This document shows positions 30,516 through 42,238 of a stretch of 64,000 nucleotides of DNA, piece by piece; the stretch's first letter is position 1, and each line of letters starts with the position of its first letter. The DNA comes from Pseudomonas brassicacearum subsp. brassicacearum (GTDB lineage: Bacteria > Pseudomonadota > Gammaproteobacteria > Pseudomonadales > Pseudomonadaceae). The notes under the pieces were generated by a model. The model ran no database searches. It was not told the origin of the DNA and worked only from the letters and a program-made list of their open reading frames with translations. Location of the stretch: positions 310,001 to 374,000 of the forward strand of contig NZ_VZPJ01000003.1 of the NCBI RefSeq assembly GCF_008801605.1, read 5' to 3'. The position numbers were made by a program, and so were the translations under genes.

Positions 30516-31722
30516 GAGTCGGCTCCTCGGCGAAGTCGCTCTCCTGGAATTCCATCTCTTCGCTGCCCAGGTGGGTTCGACTCTCCCATTCGATGCGCAG
30601 CAACAGGCCGAGACAGGCACAGCAGATCACCAGGGAGCTGCCGCCATAACTGAGGAACGGCAGCGTCAGGCCCTTGGTCGGCAACAGGCCGACGTTCACG
30701 CCGATGTTGATCAGGAACTGGCCGATCCACAGGAACGACAAGCCATACGCCACGTAGGCGGCAAAAAACTGCTTGGCCTTCTCGGCCCACAAGCCGATGT
30801 ACATGCCGCGCACGCAGACGAATACGAACAAGGCCACGGTGCACAAGGACCCCACCACGCCCAGCTCTTCGGCCAATACCGAGAACACGAAGTCGGTGTG
30901 GGCTTCCGGCAGGTAGAACTGCTTCTGCACGCTGTTGCCCAGGCCTACGCCCAGCCATTCGCCGCGACCGAAGGCGATCAGCGCCTGGGTCAATTGATAG
31001 CCGGAACCGAACTGGTCGGCCCACGGGTCGGTGAAAGTGATCAAACGTGCCATCCGATAAGGCTGCGCCTGGACCAACACGGTCACGGCCGCCACTGCCA
31101 ATGCCACCATCAGGATGAAACGGAACAGCCCGACGCCACCCAGGAACAGCATCGCCGCCGCCGCGCCCATCATCACCACCGTGGCGCCGAAGTCCGGCTC
31201 CATCAGCAGCAGGCCCGCCATCGGCAGCAGCACGATGAACGGCTTGAAAAAGCCCATCCAGCTCTCGCGCACTTCTTTCTGGCGACGCACCAGGTAACCG
31301 GCGAGAAAAATCACCACGAAGACCTTGGCGATTTCCGAAGGCTGCACGTTGAAGAAACTGAAGCCGATCCAGCGCATGGAGCCGTTGACCTCGCGGCCAA
31401 TGCCCGGCACCAGCACCATCACCAACAGGCCGAAGGCACCGAGCAGCATCATCCAGCCCAGGCGCTGCCAGGTGGCGATCGGTACCATCATGGTGACGAT
31501 GCACGCGCCCAGGCCGATCACCAGGTAAACCAAGTGGCGGATCATGTGGTAAAGCGTGTTGCCCGACTGCACGGCGGCCACTTCCGACGACGCGGAGGTG
31601 ATCATCACCAGGCCAAGGCCCAGCAAGGCCAGGCAACCGGCGAGCATCGGGAAATCCAGGTCGATGCCGCGCCCGGTGATCAGCGGCGACGGGTACGGCT
31701 TGATGATATTCATCAGGCTCAT
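30505..31722 (-). CDS. ftsW: FtsW, SEDS septal peptidoglycan glycosyltransferase
   Basis: 405-aa polytopic protein with about ten membrane helices that polymerises lipid II at the septum with FtsI. SEDS signatures: NGSMRWIGFSFFNVQPSE, LVRRQKEVRESW and, near the end, LLPTKGLTLPFLSYGGSS. ATG 31722 overlaps the murD stop by 4 nt. RodA paralogues share the fold but are not placed in dcw. Confidence 0.97.
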   Translation of the reverse strand: MSLMNIIKPYPSPLITGRGIDLDFPMLAGCLALLGLGLVMITSASSEVAAVQSGNTLYHMIRHLVYLVIGLGACIVTMMVPIATWQRLGWMMLLGAFGLLVMVLVPGIGREVNGSMRWIGFSFFNVQPSEIAKVFVVIFLAGYLVRRQKEVRESWMGFFKPFIVLLPMAGLLLMEPDFGATVVMMGAAAAMLFLGGVGLFRFILMVALAVAAVTVLVQAQPYRMARLITFTDPWADQFGSGYQLTQALIAFGRGEWLGVGLGNSVQKQFYLPEAHTDFVFSVLAEELGVVGSLCTVALFVFVCVRGMYIGLWAEKAKQFFAAYVAYGLSFLWIGQFLINIGVNVGLLPTKGLTLPFLSYGGSSLVICCACLGLLLRIEWESRTHLGSEEMEFQESDFAEEPTHGR

Positions 31723-33065
31723 GCCAAGTCCTCCGCGGCCCGGGCGAACAACTGCCCACGCTCTTCATAGTTCTTGAACATGTCGAAACTGGCGCAGGCC
31801 GGTGACAACAGCACCGCATCGCCCGGGTGCGCGAGAGCGCGGCATTGCTGCACCGCCTCGTCCAGCGAACCGACCCGAACCAGCGGCACGGCGTCGCCGA
31901 GGGCCTGGGCGATCAATTCGCGGTCACGGCCCATCAGCACCACGGCACGGCAGTTGGCCGCCACCGGGTCGCGCAGGTCCTTGAAGTCGGCGCCCTTGCC
32001 GTCGCCGCCGGCGATCAGCACGAGCTTGCCTTCGATGTCCGCGCCCAGCCCTTCGATGGCCGCCAGTGCGGCACCGACATTGGTGGCCTTGGAGTCGTTG
32101 TACCAGGCCACGCCGTCCAGGTCGCGCACCCACTGGCAGCGGTGCTCAAGACCCGCGAAAGTGCGCAGGGCCGAAAGCATGGCGTCGAACGGCAGGCCGA
32201 CCGCATGGCCCAGGGCCAACGCGGCCAGGGCATTGGCCTGGTTATGGGCACCACGAATCTTCAGTTCGCGCACCGGCATCAGGTTCTGGAATTCGAAGGC
32301 CAGGTATTTCTCGCCATTCTCTTCGCGCAGCCCGAAGCCTTTGAAGTCCGGCACGCCCAGGCCGAAGGACCAGCAGGGCATGCCTTCGCCCAACAACGGA
32401 CGAGTCAGGGCGTCCTGGCGGTTGAACACCACTTGCCGGGCACCACGGAAGATCCGGTGCTTGGCCAGGTGATAAGCCGGCAGGCCGCTGTAGCGGTCCA
32501 TGTGGTCTTCGCTGACGTTGAGGACGGTCGCCACTTCGGCGCCCAGGTGGTCGGTGGTTTCCAGCTGGAAGCTCGACAGCTCCATCACGTACAGCTCGAC
32601 GTCGTCACTGAGCAGGTCCAGTGCCGGGGTACCAAGGTTGCCGCCCACGGCGACGCGCTTGCCGGCCGCCGCGGCCATCTCGCCCACCAGGGTGGTGACG
32701 GTGCTCTTGGCATTGGAACCGCTGATGGCGATGATCGGCGCCTTGGCGTTACGCGCGAACAGCTCGATGTCGCCGGACAATTTCACGCCACGGGCAGCGG
32801 CCGCCTGCAGGGCCGGAGTCGCCAGGGCCAGCCCGGGGCTCACGTAGAGCTCGTCGGCGCGGCACAGGAATTCGACGTCCAGCTCGCCACAACGCACGTC
32901 CACCTGCGGATAGTCACGGCGCAGCGTGGCCAGCTCAGGTGGATTTTCCCGCGTATCGGCGACGGCAAACGACACGCCCCGGTTCGCCAGGAAGCGAACC
33001 AGGGACATGCCGCTCTTGCCGAGGCCGACAACGATGCGGAAGTGGTCAGAAGCGATCAGGGACAC
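31719..33065 (-). CDS. murD: UDP-N-acetylmuramoylalanine--D-glutamate ligase MurD
   Basis: 448-aa ligase that adds D-Glu. IVVGLGKSGMSLVRFL opens the UDP-binding domain and AISGSNAKSTVTTL is the P-loop, with Ala-Lys-Ser in place of the usual Gly-Lys-Thr core of MurC/E/F, as in pseudomonad MurD. HRCQWVRDLDGVAWYNDSK is the conserved block after the central domain. The start codon is GTG at 33065, supported by GAGGT 7 nt upstream; the mraY stop is 5 nt away. Confidence 0.97.
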   Translation of the reverse strand: MSLIASDHFRIVVGLGKSGMSLVRFLANRGVSFAVADTRENPPELATLRRDYPQVDVRCGELDVEFLCRADELYVSPGLALATPALQAAAARGVKLSGDIELFARNAKAPIIAISGSNAKSTVTTLVGEMAAAAGKRVAVGGNLGTPALDLLSDDVELYVMELSSFQLETTDHLGAEVATVLNVSEDHMDRYSGLPAYHLAKHRIFRGARQVVFNRQDALTRPLLGEGMPCWSFGLGVPDFKGFGLREENGEKYLAFEFQNLMPVRELKIRGAHNQANALAALALGHAVGLPFDAMLSALRTFAGLEHRCQWVRDLDGVAWYNDSKATNVGAALAAIEGLGADIEGKLVLIAGGDGKGADFKDLRDPVAANCRAVVLMGRDRELIAQALGDAVPLVRVGSLDEAVQQCRALAHPGDAVLLSPACASFDMFKNYEERGQLFARAAEDLA

Positions 33066-33070
33066 TCGTT

Positions 33071-34153
33071 CTACCTCAGCTTCAGGGTGGCAAGGCCGAT
33101 CAGCACCAGAATCACGGTGATGATCCAGAAACGGACGATCACGCGCGGCTCGGGCCAGCCCTTGAGTTCAAAGTGGTGGTGGATCGGCGCCATGCGGAAT
33201 ACGCGGCGGCCGGTCAATTTAAAGGAAGCAACCTGAATGACGACTGACAGGGTCTCCATCACGAACACACCGCCCATGATGAACAGGACGATTTCCTGGC
33301 GCACGATGACAGCGATGGTGCCCAGGGCCGCGCCCAGCGCCAGCGCGCCGACGTCGCCCATGAAGACTTGTGCCGGGTAGGTGTTGAACCACAGGAAGCC
33401 CAGGCCGGCACCGATCAGCGCACCGCAGAACACGATCAACTCGCCTGCCCCCGGCACATAAGGGATCAGCAGGTACTCAGCGAATTTCACGTTACCCGAC
33501 AGGTAGCAGAAGATCCCCAGCGCACCGCCGACCATGACCGTGGGCATGATCGCGAGGCCATCAAGGCCGTCGGTGAGGTTGACCGCGTTGCTCGAACCGA
33601 CGATCACCAGGTAGGTCAGCACGATGAAACCTGCGCCCAGCGGGATGCTGTAGTCCTTGAGCATCGGCAGGATCAGGGTGGTCTCCACCGGCGAGGCGGC
33701 GGTCATATAAAGGAAGATCGCCGCGCCGAGGCCGAACACCGACTGCCAGAAATACTTCCAGCGGCTTGGCAGCCCACGGGAGTTCTTCTCGATGACCTTG
33801 CGGTAGTCGTCGACCCAGCCGATGGCGCCAAAGAGCAAGGTCACCAGCAGCACGACCCAGACATACCGGTTCGCCAGGTCGGCCCAGAGCAAGGTGCTGA
33901 TGCCGATGGACGACAGGATCAGCGCGCCGCCCATGGTCGGGGTGCCGGATTTGGACAGGTGCGATTGCGGGCCGTCGTTACGTACCGACTGGCCGATTTG
34001 CAGGTTCTGCAGGGTGCGGATCATCCACGGGCCCAGGAACAGCGACAACGACAGCGCGGTCAGCACACCCAGGATCCCGCGCAGGGTCAAGTACTGGAAG
34101 ACCGCGAAGCCTTTGTGGAACTGTTGCAGGTACTCCGCTAGCAGCAGCAGCAT
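33071..34153 (-). CDS. mraY: MraY, phospho-MurNAc-pentapeptide translocase
   Basis: 360-aa integral membrane enzyme forming lipid I from UDP-MurNAc-pentapeptide and undecaprenyl phosphate. About ten helices; catalytic loops [27 protein letters not shown] and the His-rich [16 protein letters not shown] 34153 shares its A with the murF stop (TAATG). The open frame to 34414 is inside murF and rejected. Confidence 0.97.
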   Translation of the reverse strand: MLLLLAEYLQQFHKGFAVFQYLTLRGILGVLTALSLSLFLGPWMIRTLQNLQIGQSVRNDGPQSHLSKSGTPTMGGALILSSIGISTLLWADLANRYVWVVLLVTLLFGAIGWVDDYRKVIEKNSRGLPSRWKYFWQSVFGLGAAIFLYMTAASPVETTLILPMLKDYSIPLGAGFIVLTYLVIVGSSNAVNLTDGLDGLAIMPTVMVGGALGIFCYLSGNVKFAEYLLIPYVPGAGELIVFCGALIGAGLGFLWFNTYPAQVFMGDVGALALGAALGTIAVIVRQEIVLFIMGGVFVMETLSVVIQVASFKLTGRRVFRMAPIHHHFELKGWPEPRVIVRFWIITVILVLIGLATLKLR

Positions 34154-35520
34154 TAATGTTTCTCCGTGGAGGCGCCGCACAGCGCCGCGACGATGTTTTC
34201 CATCGCTGCGCTGCGTGAGCCCTTGATCAATAAGGTGGTGTTCGGATCCTGCTCGGCGCCCAGGGCCTGGATCAGTTCGGCCTGAGTGGTGAAATGCCGT
34301 GCGTGCTCGCCAAACGCGGCGACCGCATGGGCCATCATCGGGCCGACCGCATACAGCGCGTCGACCTTGCCGCGCGCATAGGCACCGACGTCGTGATGCC
34401 CCTGTTGCGCCCACTCGCCCAGTTCACCGATATCCCCCAGCACCAATACGGTACGGCCGGAGAAACCGGCGAGGATATCCACGGCCGCGCACATGGACGA
34501 CGGGTTGGCGTTATAGGTGTCGTCGATCACGCGCATACCGTTGCTGGCCAGTTGCGCGACGGAGCGCCCCTTGACCGGCTGCACGGCGTTCAACCCGGCG
34601 ACGATGCCCGGCAGCGACACGCCCAGCGCATGGGCGGCAGCCGCCGCGGCCAGGGCGTTGGCAACGTTATGGGTGCCAAGCAGGTTCAACTGCACCCGCT
34701 CGGCGCCATCCGGGCTGTGCAGGTTGAAGGCCGGGCAACCGCGAGCATCGCGGTCCAGGTCGCTGGCGTAGAAATTCGCGGCGAGATTGCTCAGGGCAAA
34801 GGTCAGCACCTTGCGCTCGCCCGCCCGGGTCTTCCAGATTTCGAAGGCCTTGTCGTCGAGATTCAGCACGGCGACGCCATCGGCATCCAGCCCCTCGATG
34901 ATCTCGCCCTTGGCCTCGACGATTTTTTCCGGGCCGCCGAACTCGCCGACGTGAGCAGTCCCGGCGTTGTTGAGCACCGCCACATGAGGCTTGGTCATGC
35001 CCACGGTGTAGGCAATCTCGCCGAGCCGCGAAGCGCCCAGTTCGATGACCGCGGCGCTGTGTTCCGGCGCCAGCTCCAGCAGGGTCAGCGGCACCCCAAG
35101 GTCATTGTTCAGGTTGCCGCGAGTCGCCAGCACCGGACCACGGGTGCGCAGAATGCTGGCCAGCATTTCCTTGACCGTGGTCTTGCCGCTGGAGCCGGTG
35201 ATGGCTGCGACCGGGTTGCCATATGCCGCGCGGTTCAGCGCACCGAGCTGGCCCAGGGCCTGGCGGGTGTCGTTGACGAGCAATTGCGGCAGCGTGCTGT
35301 TGGTCACTTCGCGCTCGACCAGGGCCGCGACCGCACCTTTGGCGGCGACCTCGTTCAAGTAATCGTGACCATCGAAGCGCGGCCCAGCCAGGGCGACGAA
35401 CAATTGCCCCGGCGCGATCGCCCGACTGTCGATGCTGACGCCGTCGAACGTGGCGTCCGCGGCGATGAGGCGCGCATTCAGAGCGCTGGTCAGTTCGCTG
35501 AGCTTCAGGGCCTTAAGCAT
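34153..35520 (-). CDS. murF: UDP-MurNAc-tripeptide--D-Ala-D-Ala ligase MurF
   Basis: 455-aa ligase joining the D-Ala-D-Ala made by Ddl[17 protein letters not shown] is the N-terminal substrate motif, [13 protein letters not shown] the P-loop, and [13 protein letters not shown] a Mur-ligase signature. ATG 35520 overlaps murE by 8 nt. Confidence 0.97.
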   Translation of the reverse strand: MLKALKLSELTSALNARLIAADATFDGVSIDSRAIAPGQLFVALAGPRFDGHDYLNEVAAKGAVAALVEREVTNSTLPQLLVNDTRQALGQLGALNRAAYGNPVAAITGSSGKTTVKEMLASILRTRGPVLATRGNLNNDLGVPLTLLELAPEHSAAVIELGASRLGEIAYTVGMTKPHVAVLNNAGTAHVGEFGGPEKIVEAKGEIIEGLDADGVAVLNLDDKAFEIWKTRAGERKVLTFALSNLAANFYASDLDRDARGCPAFNLHSPDGAERVQLNLLGTHNVANALAAAAAAHALGVSLPGIVAGLNAVQPVKGRSVAQLASNGMRVIDDTYNANPSSMCAAVDILAGFSGRTVLVLGDIGELGEWAQQGHHDVGAYARGKVDALYAVGPMMAHAVAAFGEHARHFTTQAELIQALGAEQDPNTTLLIKGSRSAAMENIVAALCGASTEKH

Positions 35521-36975
35521 GGGCCACCTCCCACGCGGTCAGGGCATGATCGGCTTCCACCAGGTCGGAGAAAGCATGGCGTTCGCCGTTGATTTCCTGA
35601 TAGTCCTCATGACCCTTGCCGGCCAGGACGATGACATCGTCCGCCGAGGCACTGGCGATCAACTGGGCAATAGCCTGGCCGCGACCAGCCACGAAGGTGA
35701 CGTTATCCACAGCCATAAAACCGGCGCGGATGTCGTCGAAAATCCGCTGCGGGTCTTCGGTACGAGGGTTGTCGTCGGTGACCAGCACGCCGTCTGCCAG
35801 CCGCTCCACCACCTCGGCCATCAGCGGACGCTTGCCGCGATCACGATCGCCACCGCAGCCGAACAGGCACAGCAACTTGCCCTTGGCGTGAGGACGCAGG
35901 GCCGTGAGAACTTTTTCCAACGCGTCGGGGGTATGGGCGTAATCGACCACCACCAGTGGTTGAGTCCCACCGCCCAAACGCTGCATGCGACCGGCCGGGC
36001 CCTCGAGCTTCGGCAAGACCTTGAGAATTTCGTCCAGCGCGTAGTCCAGGCCGAGCAAGGCACCGATGGCCGCCAATACGTTGCTCAGGTTGAAACGGCC
36101 GAGCAAGGTGCTGCGCAAATGGTGCTCGCCCTGGGGCGTGACCAAGGTGGCGCGCACGCCTTCGTCATTGAATTGCGCCTGGCGTACATAAAGATAGGCG
36201 CCGGCATCTTCCAGGCTGTAGGTGATCAACCGCGACTCGCGCTTTTCGGCAGCCAGTTGCCGACCGAATTCGTCATCGAGGTTGATGACCCGGCACTTCA
36301 GGTCATTCCAGGCAAACAGCTTGGCCTTGGCTTCACCGTAGGCCTGCATGGTGCCGTGATAATCCAGGTGATCCCGGGACAGGTTGGTCAACACCGCGAC
36401 ATCGAACGCCAGCGCGGTCACACGGCCCTGGTCCAAACCATGGGAAGAGACTTCCATCGCAACGGCCTTGGCACCAGCCTTTTTCAGGTCCGCCAGGGTC
36501 GCTTGCACGGCAATCGGGTTCGGCGTGGTGTGCAGTCCGCTTTCCAGCGCGCCATGGAAGCCGTTGCCCAGGGTCCCGACAATGCCGCAATGCTGGCCGA
36601 GCAGGTCGAGGGCCTGGGCCACCAGTTGGGTCACGCTGGTCTTGCCGTTGGTGCCGGTCACGCCCACCAGGTTCAGGTGACGGCTCGGGTCGCCATAGAA
36701 TCGCCCGGCGATGTCCGACAGCTGCGCCGCCAGGCCCTTGACCGGAATCAGCGGAACGTCGGTGATCGGCAGCACTGTCGCGCCTTGCACTTCATAAGCC
36801 ACGGCAGCCGCGCCACGCTTCAGGGCATCGGCAATATGGTCGCGACCATCGAAACGGGCACCCGGCACCGCCAGGAACAAATCCCCGGCGCGGACATTGC
36901 GGCTGTCCAGGGCCAGCTCACGAATCAGCAGATCGTGACCGGCGTGGGCAAAAATCTTGTTCAGGCTCAGGGACA

Positions 36976-36976
<1 letters not shown>
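35513..36976 (-). CDS. murE: UDP-MurNAc-L-Ala-D-Glu--meso-DAP ligase MurE
   Basis: 487-aa ligase adding the third stem residue. LALDSRNVRAGDLFLAV, P-loop GVTGTNGKTSVTQ, and DNPRTEDP in the C-terminal domain. The DNPR motif is the meso-diaminopimelate selectivity motif, as expected for a Gram-negative. ATG 36976 overlaps the ftsI stop by one base. Confidence 0.97.
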
Positions 36977-39004
<2,028 letters not shown>

Positions 39005-39008
<4 letters not shown>

Positions 39009-39952
39009 CGCAACTTCTCCGCGACACGCATGACGGCGCTACGGGCACGTGGGTTGGCCTTGAGTTCAGCCTCGGAGGCGAACTGCGCCTTGCCATGGAT
39101 TTTGATTTTTGGCACGAAGGCTTCGAAACGCACCGGCAGGTTGCGCGGCAGGTTATCGGCTTCGCCCTTGGTGAGTTTGCGCATGAACAGCTTGACGATG
39201 CGGTCTTCCAGGGAATGGAAGCTGATCACCACCAGCCGACCGCCAATCTCCAGCGCTTCAAGCGCCGCTTCGAGACCGACTTCCAGATCGCCCAGCTCGT
39301 TATTGACGTGGATGCGCAAGCCCTGGAACGCACGGGTCGCCGGGTTCTTGCCCTTTTCCCAAGCCGGATTGGCAACTTTCAGCACCTCGGCCAGGTCGCC
39401 GGTGCGCTCAAATGGCTTGATGTCGCGCCGCTCGACCACGGCACGGGCCATACGGCCGGAGAAACGCTCTTCACCGTATTCCTTGAAGACGCGAGCGATT
39501 TCTTCCACCGGAGCAGTGTTGACGAATTCGGCGGCGCTGATGCCACGGGACGGGTCCATGCGCATGTCCAGCGGGCCGTCATTGAGGAAACTGAAGCCGC
39601 GCTCCGGGTCGTCCAACTGCGGCGAAGACACGCCCAGGTCGAGCAGCACGCCACTGACCTTGCCGGCTAGGCCACGCTCGGCGACTTCCGAAGCCAGCTC
39701 GGCAAAGCTGCGTTGCACAATGACAAAGCGGCCGTCTTCGGCCGCCAGCGCTTGCCCGGTGGCAATCGCTTGAGGATCCTTGTCGAACCCCAGCAACCGA
39801 CCACCCGGACCGAGCTTGCTGAGAATCAACCGGCTGTGTCCGCCACGCCCGAACGTACCGTCCAGATAGCAGCCATCAGGACGTACGGCGAGAGCCTCGA
39901 CGGCTTCGTCAAGCAGTACGGTGATGTGGTTAAAGCCGCTATCAATAGTCAC
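39005..39952 (-). CDS. rsmH: 16S rRNA (cytosine1402-N4)-methyltransferase RsmH
   Basis: 315-aa SAM-dependent enzyme methylating C1402 of 16S rRNA; RsmI at 41142 modifies the ribose of the same nucleotide. SAM-binding [16 protein letters not shown] and [20 protein letters not shown] are present, with [16 protein letters not shown] later. GTG 39952 start, overlapping mraZ by 4 nt. Confidence 0.97.
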
Positions 39953-40404
39953 AGGATCAAATCACGCAGTTCATCAGGCATGGCGCCCGGTTGTTGAATA
40001 GCAGCGAGGTCAGCGGCAGAAACCGCATTCCAGGCATCTTCGTCCCACAGCTGGAACTTGTTCAGTTGGCCCACCAGCATCGCGCGCTTGTCCAGCTTGG
40101 CGTACTCGCGCAGGCGCGGTGGAACCAGGAAACGACCGCTGCCATCGAGTTCGAGGTCGACGGCATTACCGATCAGCAAGCGTTGCAGACGGCGATTTTC
40201 TTCACGCAACGAAGGCAGTGCGCGCAGTTTGGTTTCGATGATTTCCCACTCATCAAGAGGGTAAACACACAAACATGGGTCAACGGCGTCGATCGTGACG
40301 ATTAACTGCCCCGAACTTCGCGAAACGAGCTCGTCACGATACCGGCTCGGCATGGCGAGACGGCCTTTTGCATCGAGACTGATAGCGTTAGCTCCGCGAA
40401 ACAC
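39949..40404 (-). CDS. mraZ: Transcriptional regulator MraZ
   Basis: 151-aa AbrB/SpoVT-fold protein with two tandem DXXXR units, [13 protein letters not shown] (~11-23) and [13 protein letters not shown] (~87-99). MraZ rings bind repeats in the mra promoter and repress the dcw operon in E. coli; matching repeats lie at 40448-40473. The start is GTG 40404 with GGAG upstream. First gene of the cluster. Confidence 0.96.
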   Translation of the reverse strand: MFRGANAISLDAKGRLAMPSRYRDELVSRSSGQLIVTIDAVDPCLCVYPLDEWEIIETKLRALPSLREENRRLQRLLIGNAVDLELDGSGRFLVPPRLREYAKLDKRAMLVGQLNKFQLWDEDAWNAVSAADLAAIQQPGAMPDELRDLIL

Positions 40405-40416
40405 GTCTGCGTTTCT

Positions 40417-40473
40417 CCACTTTTTGGCGTTTTACCTTCAAAAAAACCCACTTCATGCCACTTTCCGCCACTT
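40417..40473 (-). promoter_or_regulatory. MraZ-box repeats at the dcw promoter
   Basis: On the minus strand AAGTGG occurs three times at exactly 10-nt spacing (plus-strand 40448-40453, 40458-40463, 40468-40473), with a fourth copy at 40417-40422. One helical turn spacing of TGG-core boxes just downstream of the -10 matches the known MraZ autoregulatory operator architecture. Confidence 0.82.
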
Positions 40474-40479
40474 GCGCAC

Positions 40480-40509
40480 ACTATAGGAATGCGCCCACCG
40501 CACCGTCAA
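40480..40509 (-). promoter_or_regulatory. Sigma70-like promoter of the dcw cluster (Pmra)
   Basis: On the minus strand: TTGACG (40504-40509), 18-nt spacer, TATAGT (40480-40485). It lies ~76 nt upstream of the mraZ GTG and directly ahead of the phased MraZ boxes, so bound MraZ would block initiation or early elongation. Confidence 0.78.
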
Positions 40510-40715
40510 GGCGCGGATTGAAGGAAAAGCCTTATAGATCGGAGATTTAGGAGCGTTTCAGGAGGGGTAACAAGAATCTGACGTAGGAATTTTCGCCTCA
40601 ACCCGAATGAGCACAGGAAGCTGCGCGCACAAGTTAAAGTGATTTATTAAGAGTAAGATTTTTTTGGTATTAGGAACTGCGTCTGCCAGTGATTCCGGCA
40701 GGGAGGGAAAAAGGT

Positions 40716-41071
40716 GGAGAGTCGATCTGTAAGCCGGGTTCTGTCTTGAACAGTCATTCGTCTACGATGGCCATCACTGGACATCTTTAGCAACCTACCC
40801 GGTCCCAGCGCGGGCCACGCCTTGGGACCCTATTTGGTCTTGCTCCAAGTGGGGTTTACCTAGCCACGAACTGTTGCCAGACGTGCGGTGCGCTCTTACC
40901 GCACCTTTTCACCCTTACCGGCGCCGAAGCGCTTAGGCGGTTATTTTCTGTGGCACTTTCCGTAGGCTCACGCCTCCCAGGCATTACCTGGCACTTCGCC
41001 CTATGGAGCCCGGACTTTCCTCCCCCCCCTAATTCTCATAGAGGGCAGCGACTGTCCGATCGACTCTCCGC
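40716..41071 (-). ncRNA. rnpB: RNase P RNA, bacterial class A
   Basis: About 355 nt. On the minus strand it opens GGAGAGTCGATCGGACAGTC and contains GGAGGAAAGTCCGGGCTCC, the universally conserved P4-side element, and ends CCCGGCTTACAGATCGACTC, the 3' strand of P4 and P1. The 5' and 3' ends pair (GGAGAGTCGATC with GATCGACTCTCC). It is the catalytic RNA that removes tRNA 5' leaders, working with RnpA. A T run (40709-40713) follows the 3' end. The location between rsmI and mraZ is usual for Pseudomonas. Exact ends are estimated. Confidence 0.95.
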
Positions 41072-41076
41072 CGCGA

Positions 41077-41105
41077 AGGTTAACGGTAGAGCGCTTGAAG
41101 AACAA
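41077..41105 (-). promoter_or_regulatory. Putative rnpB promoter
   Basis: On the minus strand: TTGTTC (41100-41105), 17-nt spacer, TAACCT (41077-41082), ending 6 nt before the predicted RNA start. A palindrome AGCGCTTG-TTCTT-CAAGCGCT covers the -35 box. Confidence 0.6.
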
Positions 41106-41141
41106 GCGCTAAAAGCCTTGGGCCAGCCCTGCGTCCCGCTT

Positions 41142-42014
41142 TCACTGATCCTTCTGTTTTTCCAGTGCGACCTGGTACAGCACATTCTTGCGCTCGCCAG
41201 TGATCTGCGCCGCAAGGGCCGCAGCACGCTTGAGCGGCATTTCTTCGAGTAGCAGGTTCAGGATGCGCATCGCTTCGCTGCTGACAGCGTCTTCACTTTC
41301 CGGGGCTGTCCACCCGGCCACCAGCACGACACACTCGCCGCGCTGCTGGTTGCTGTCGCTTTCGACAAACGCCCGCAGCTCTGCCAACGGCAACCCCTTG
41401 AGGGTTTCGAAGGTCTTGGTCAACTCACGAGCCAGCAACGCCGGGCGCTCGGCGCCGAACACCAGCTCCATGTCTTGCAGGCATTCCAGAATGCGGTGCG
41501 GCGCCTCATAGAAGATCAGCGTGCGTGGTTCTTCCTTTATAGCCTCCAGGCGCGCCCGTCGCCCCACCGCCTTGGCTGGCAGGAAACCCTCGAAGATGAA
41601 ACGGTCCGACGGCAGACCCGCCGCCGACAGCGCTGCGATCAATGCACAAGCCCCTGGCACCGGCACCACGCTGATGCCCGCCGCCCGGGCCTGGCGCACC
41701 AGATGATAGCCAGGGTCGGAAATCAGTGGCGTACCGGCATCGGAAATCAGCGCGACGTTATCGCCCGCCAGCAGCCGGGTAATGAAACGACTGCCTTCAT
41801 CCCGTTCATTGTGTTCATGACAGGCCGCCAACGGCGTGGAAATGCCGAAATGCTGCAGCAGGCGCTGGGAGTGACGCGTGTCTTCGGCTGCGATCAAAGC
41901 AACTTCCTGCAGGATTTTCAGCGCCCGGGCACTGATATCGTCCAGGTTGCCGATGGGCGTCGCCACCACATAAAGCGAGCCGGCAGCGGAATTCAAAGCA
42001 CCTGGAGCAGTCAA
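41142..42014 (-). CDS. rsmI: 16S rRNA (cytidine1402-2'-O)-methyltransferase RsmI
   Basis: 290 aa in this reading. SAM-dependent ribose methylase of C1402, partner of RsmH. Tetrapyrrole-methylase fold: [58 protein letters not shown] place the start at TTG 42014 (protein beginning [13 protein letters not shown]) because GAGGT lies 7 nt upstream. The in-frame ATG at 42047 has no Shine-Dalgarno and overlaps a TACAAT -10-like box, so it is likely in the promoter; if used the protein is 301 aa. Divergent from lpoA, as yraL is from yraM in E. coli. Confidence 0.93.
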   Translation of the reverse strand: MTAPGALNSAAGSLYVVATPIGNLDDISARALKILQEVALIAAEDTRHSQRLLQHFGISTPLAACHEHNERDEGSRFITRLLAGDNVALISDAGTPLISDPGYHLVRQARAAGISVVPVPGACALIAALSAAGLPSDRFIFEGFLPAKAVGRRARLEAIKEEPRTLIFYEAPHRILECLQDMELVFGAERPALLARELTKTFETLKGLPLAELRAFVESDSNQQRGECVVLVAGWTAPESEDAVSSEAMRILNLLLEEMPLKRAAALAAQITGERKNVLYQVALEKQKDQ

Positions 42015-42238
42015 GACACATACCTCATGATCGGTAAAAACCGCCATTGTAGCGTGTAGCGGCGGTCTCGGCTGTTCGTCCTTGAGCGACGACAGTGCAG
42101 GACGCTCTGACGGCCTTTTGTGTTGCCCCGCACTCTTTGAAATACCTAAATTGATCGATTCACACCACTAACATCGCGCCCCGGCCAGTGCTTGGGTACA
42201 ATTCGACGCTAATTTGATCTCGTATCAGGAACACTTAC

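Larger units (their letters stand above)
40405..40715. other. Intergenic region between mraZ and rnpB
   Basis: 311 nt. The mraZ-proximal 110 nt hold the dcw promoter and MraZ boxes. The remainder (40510-40700) is AT-richer with no gene or clear structure; the rnpB 3' end with a T run on its strand lies at the far side. Confidence 0.6.
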
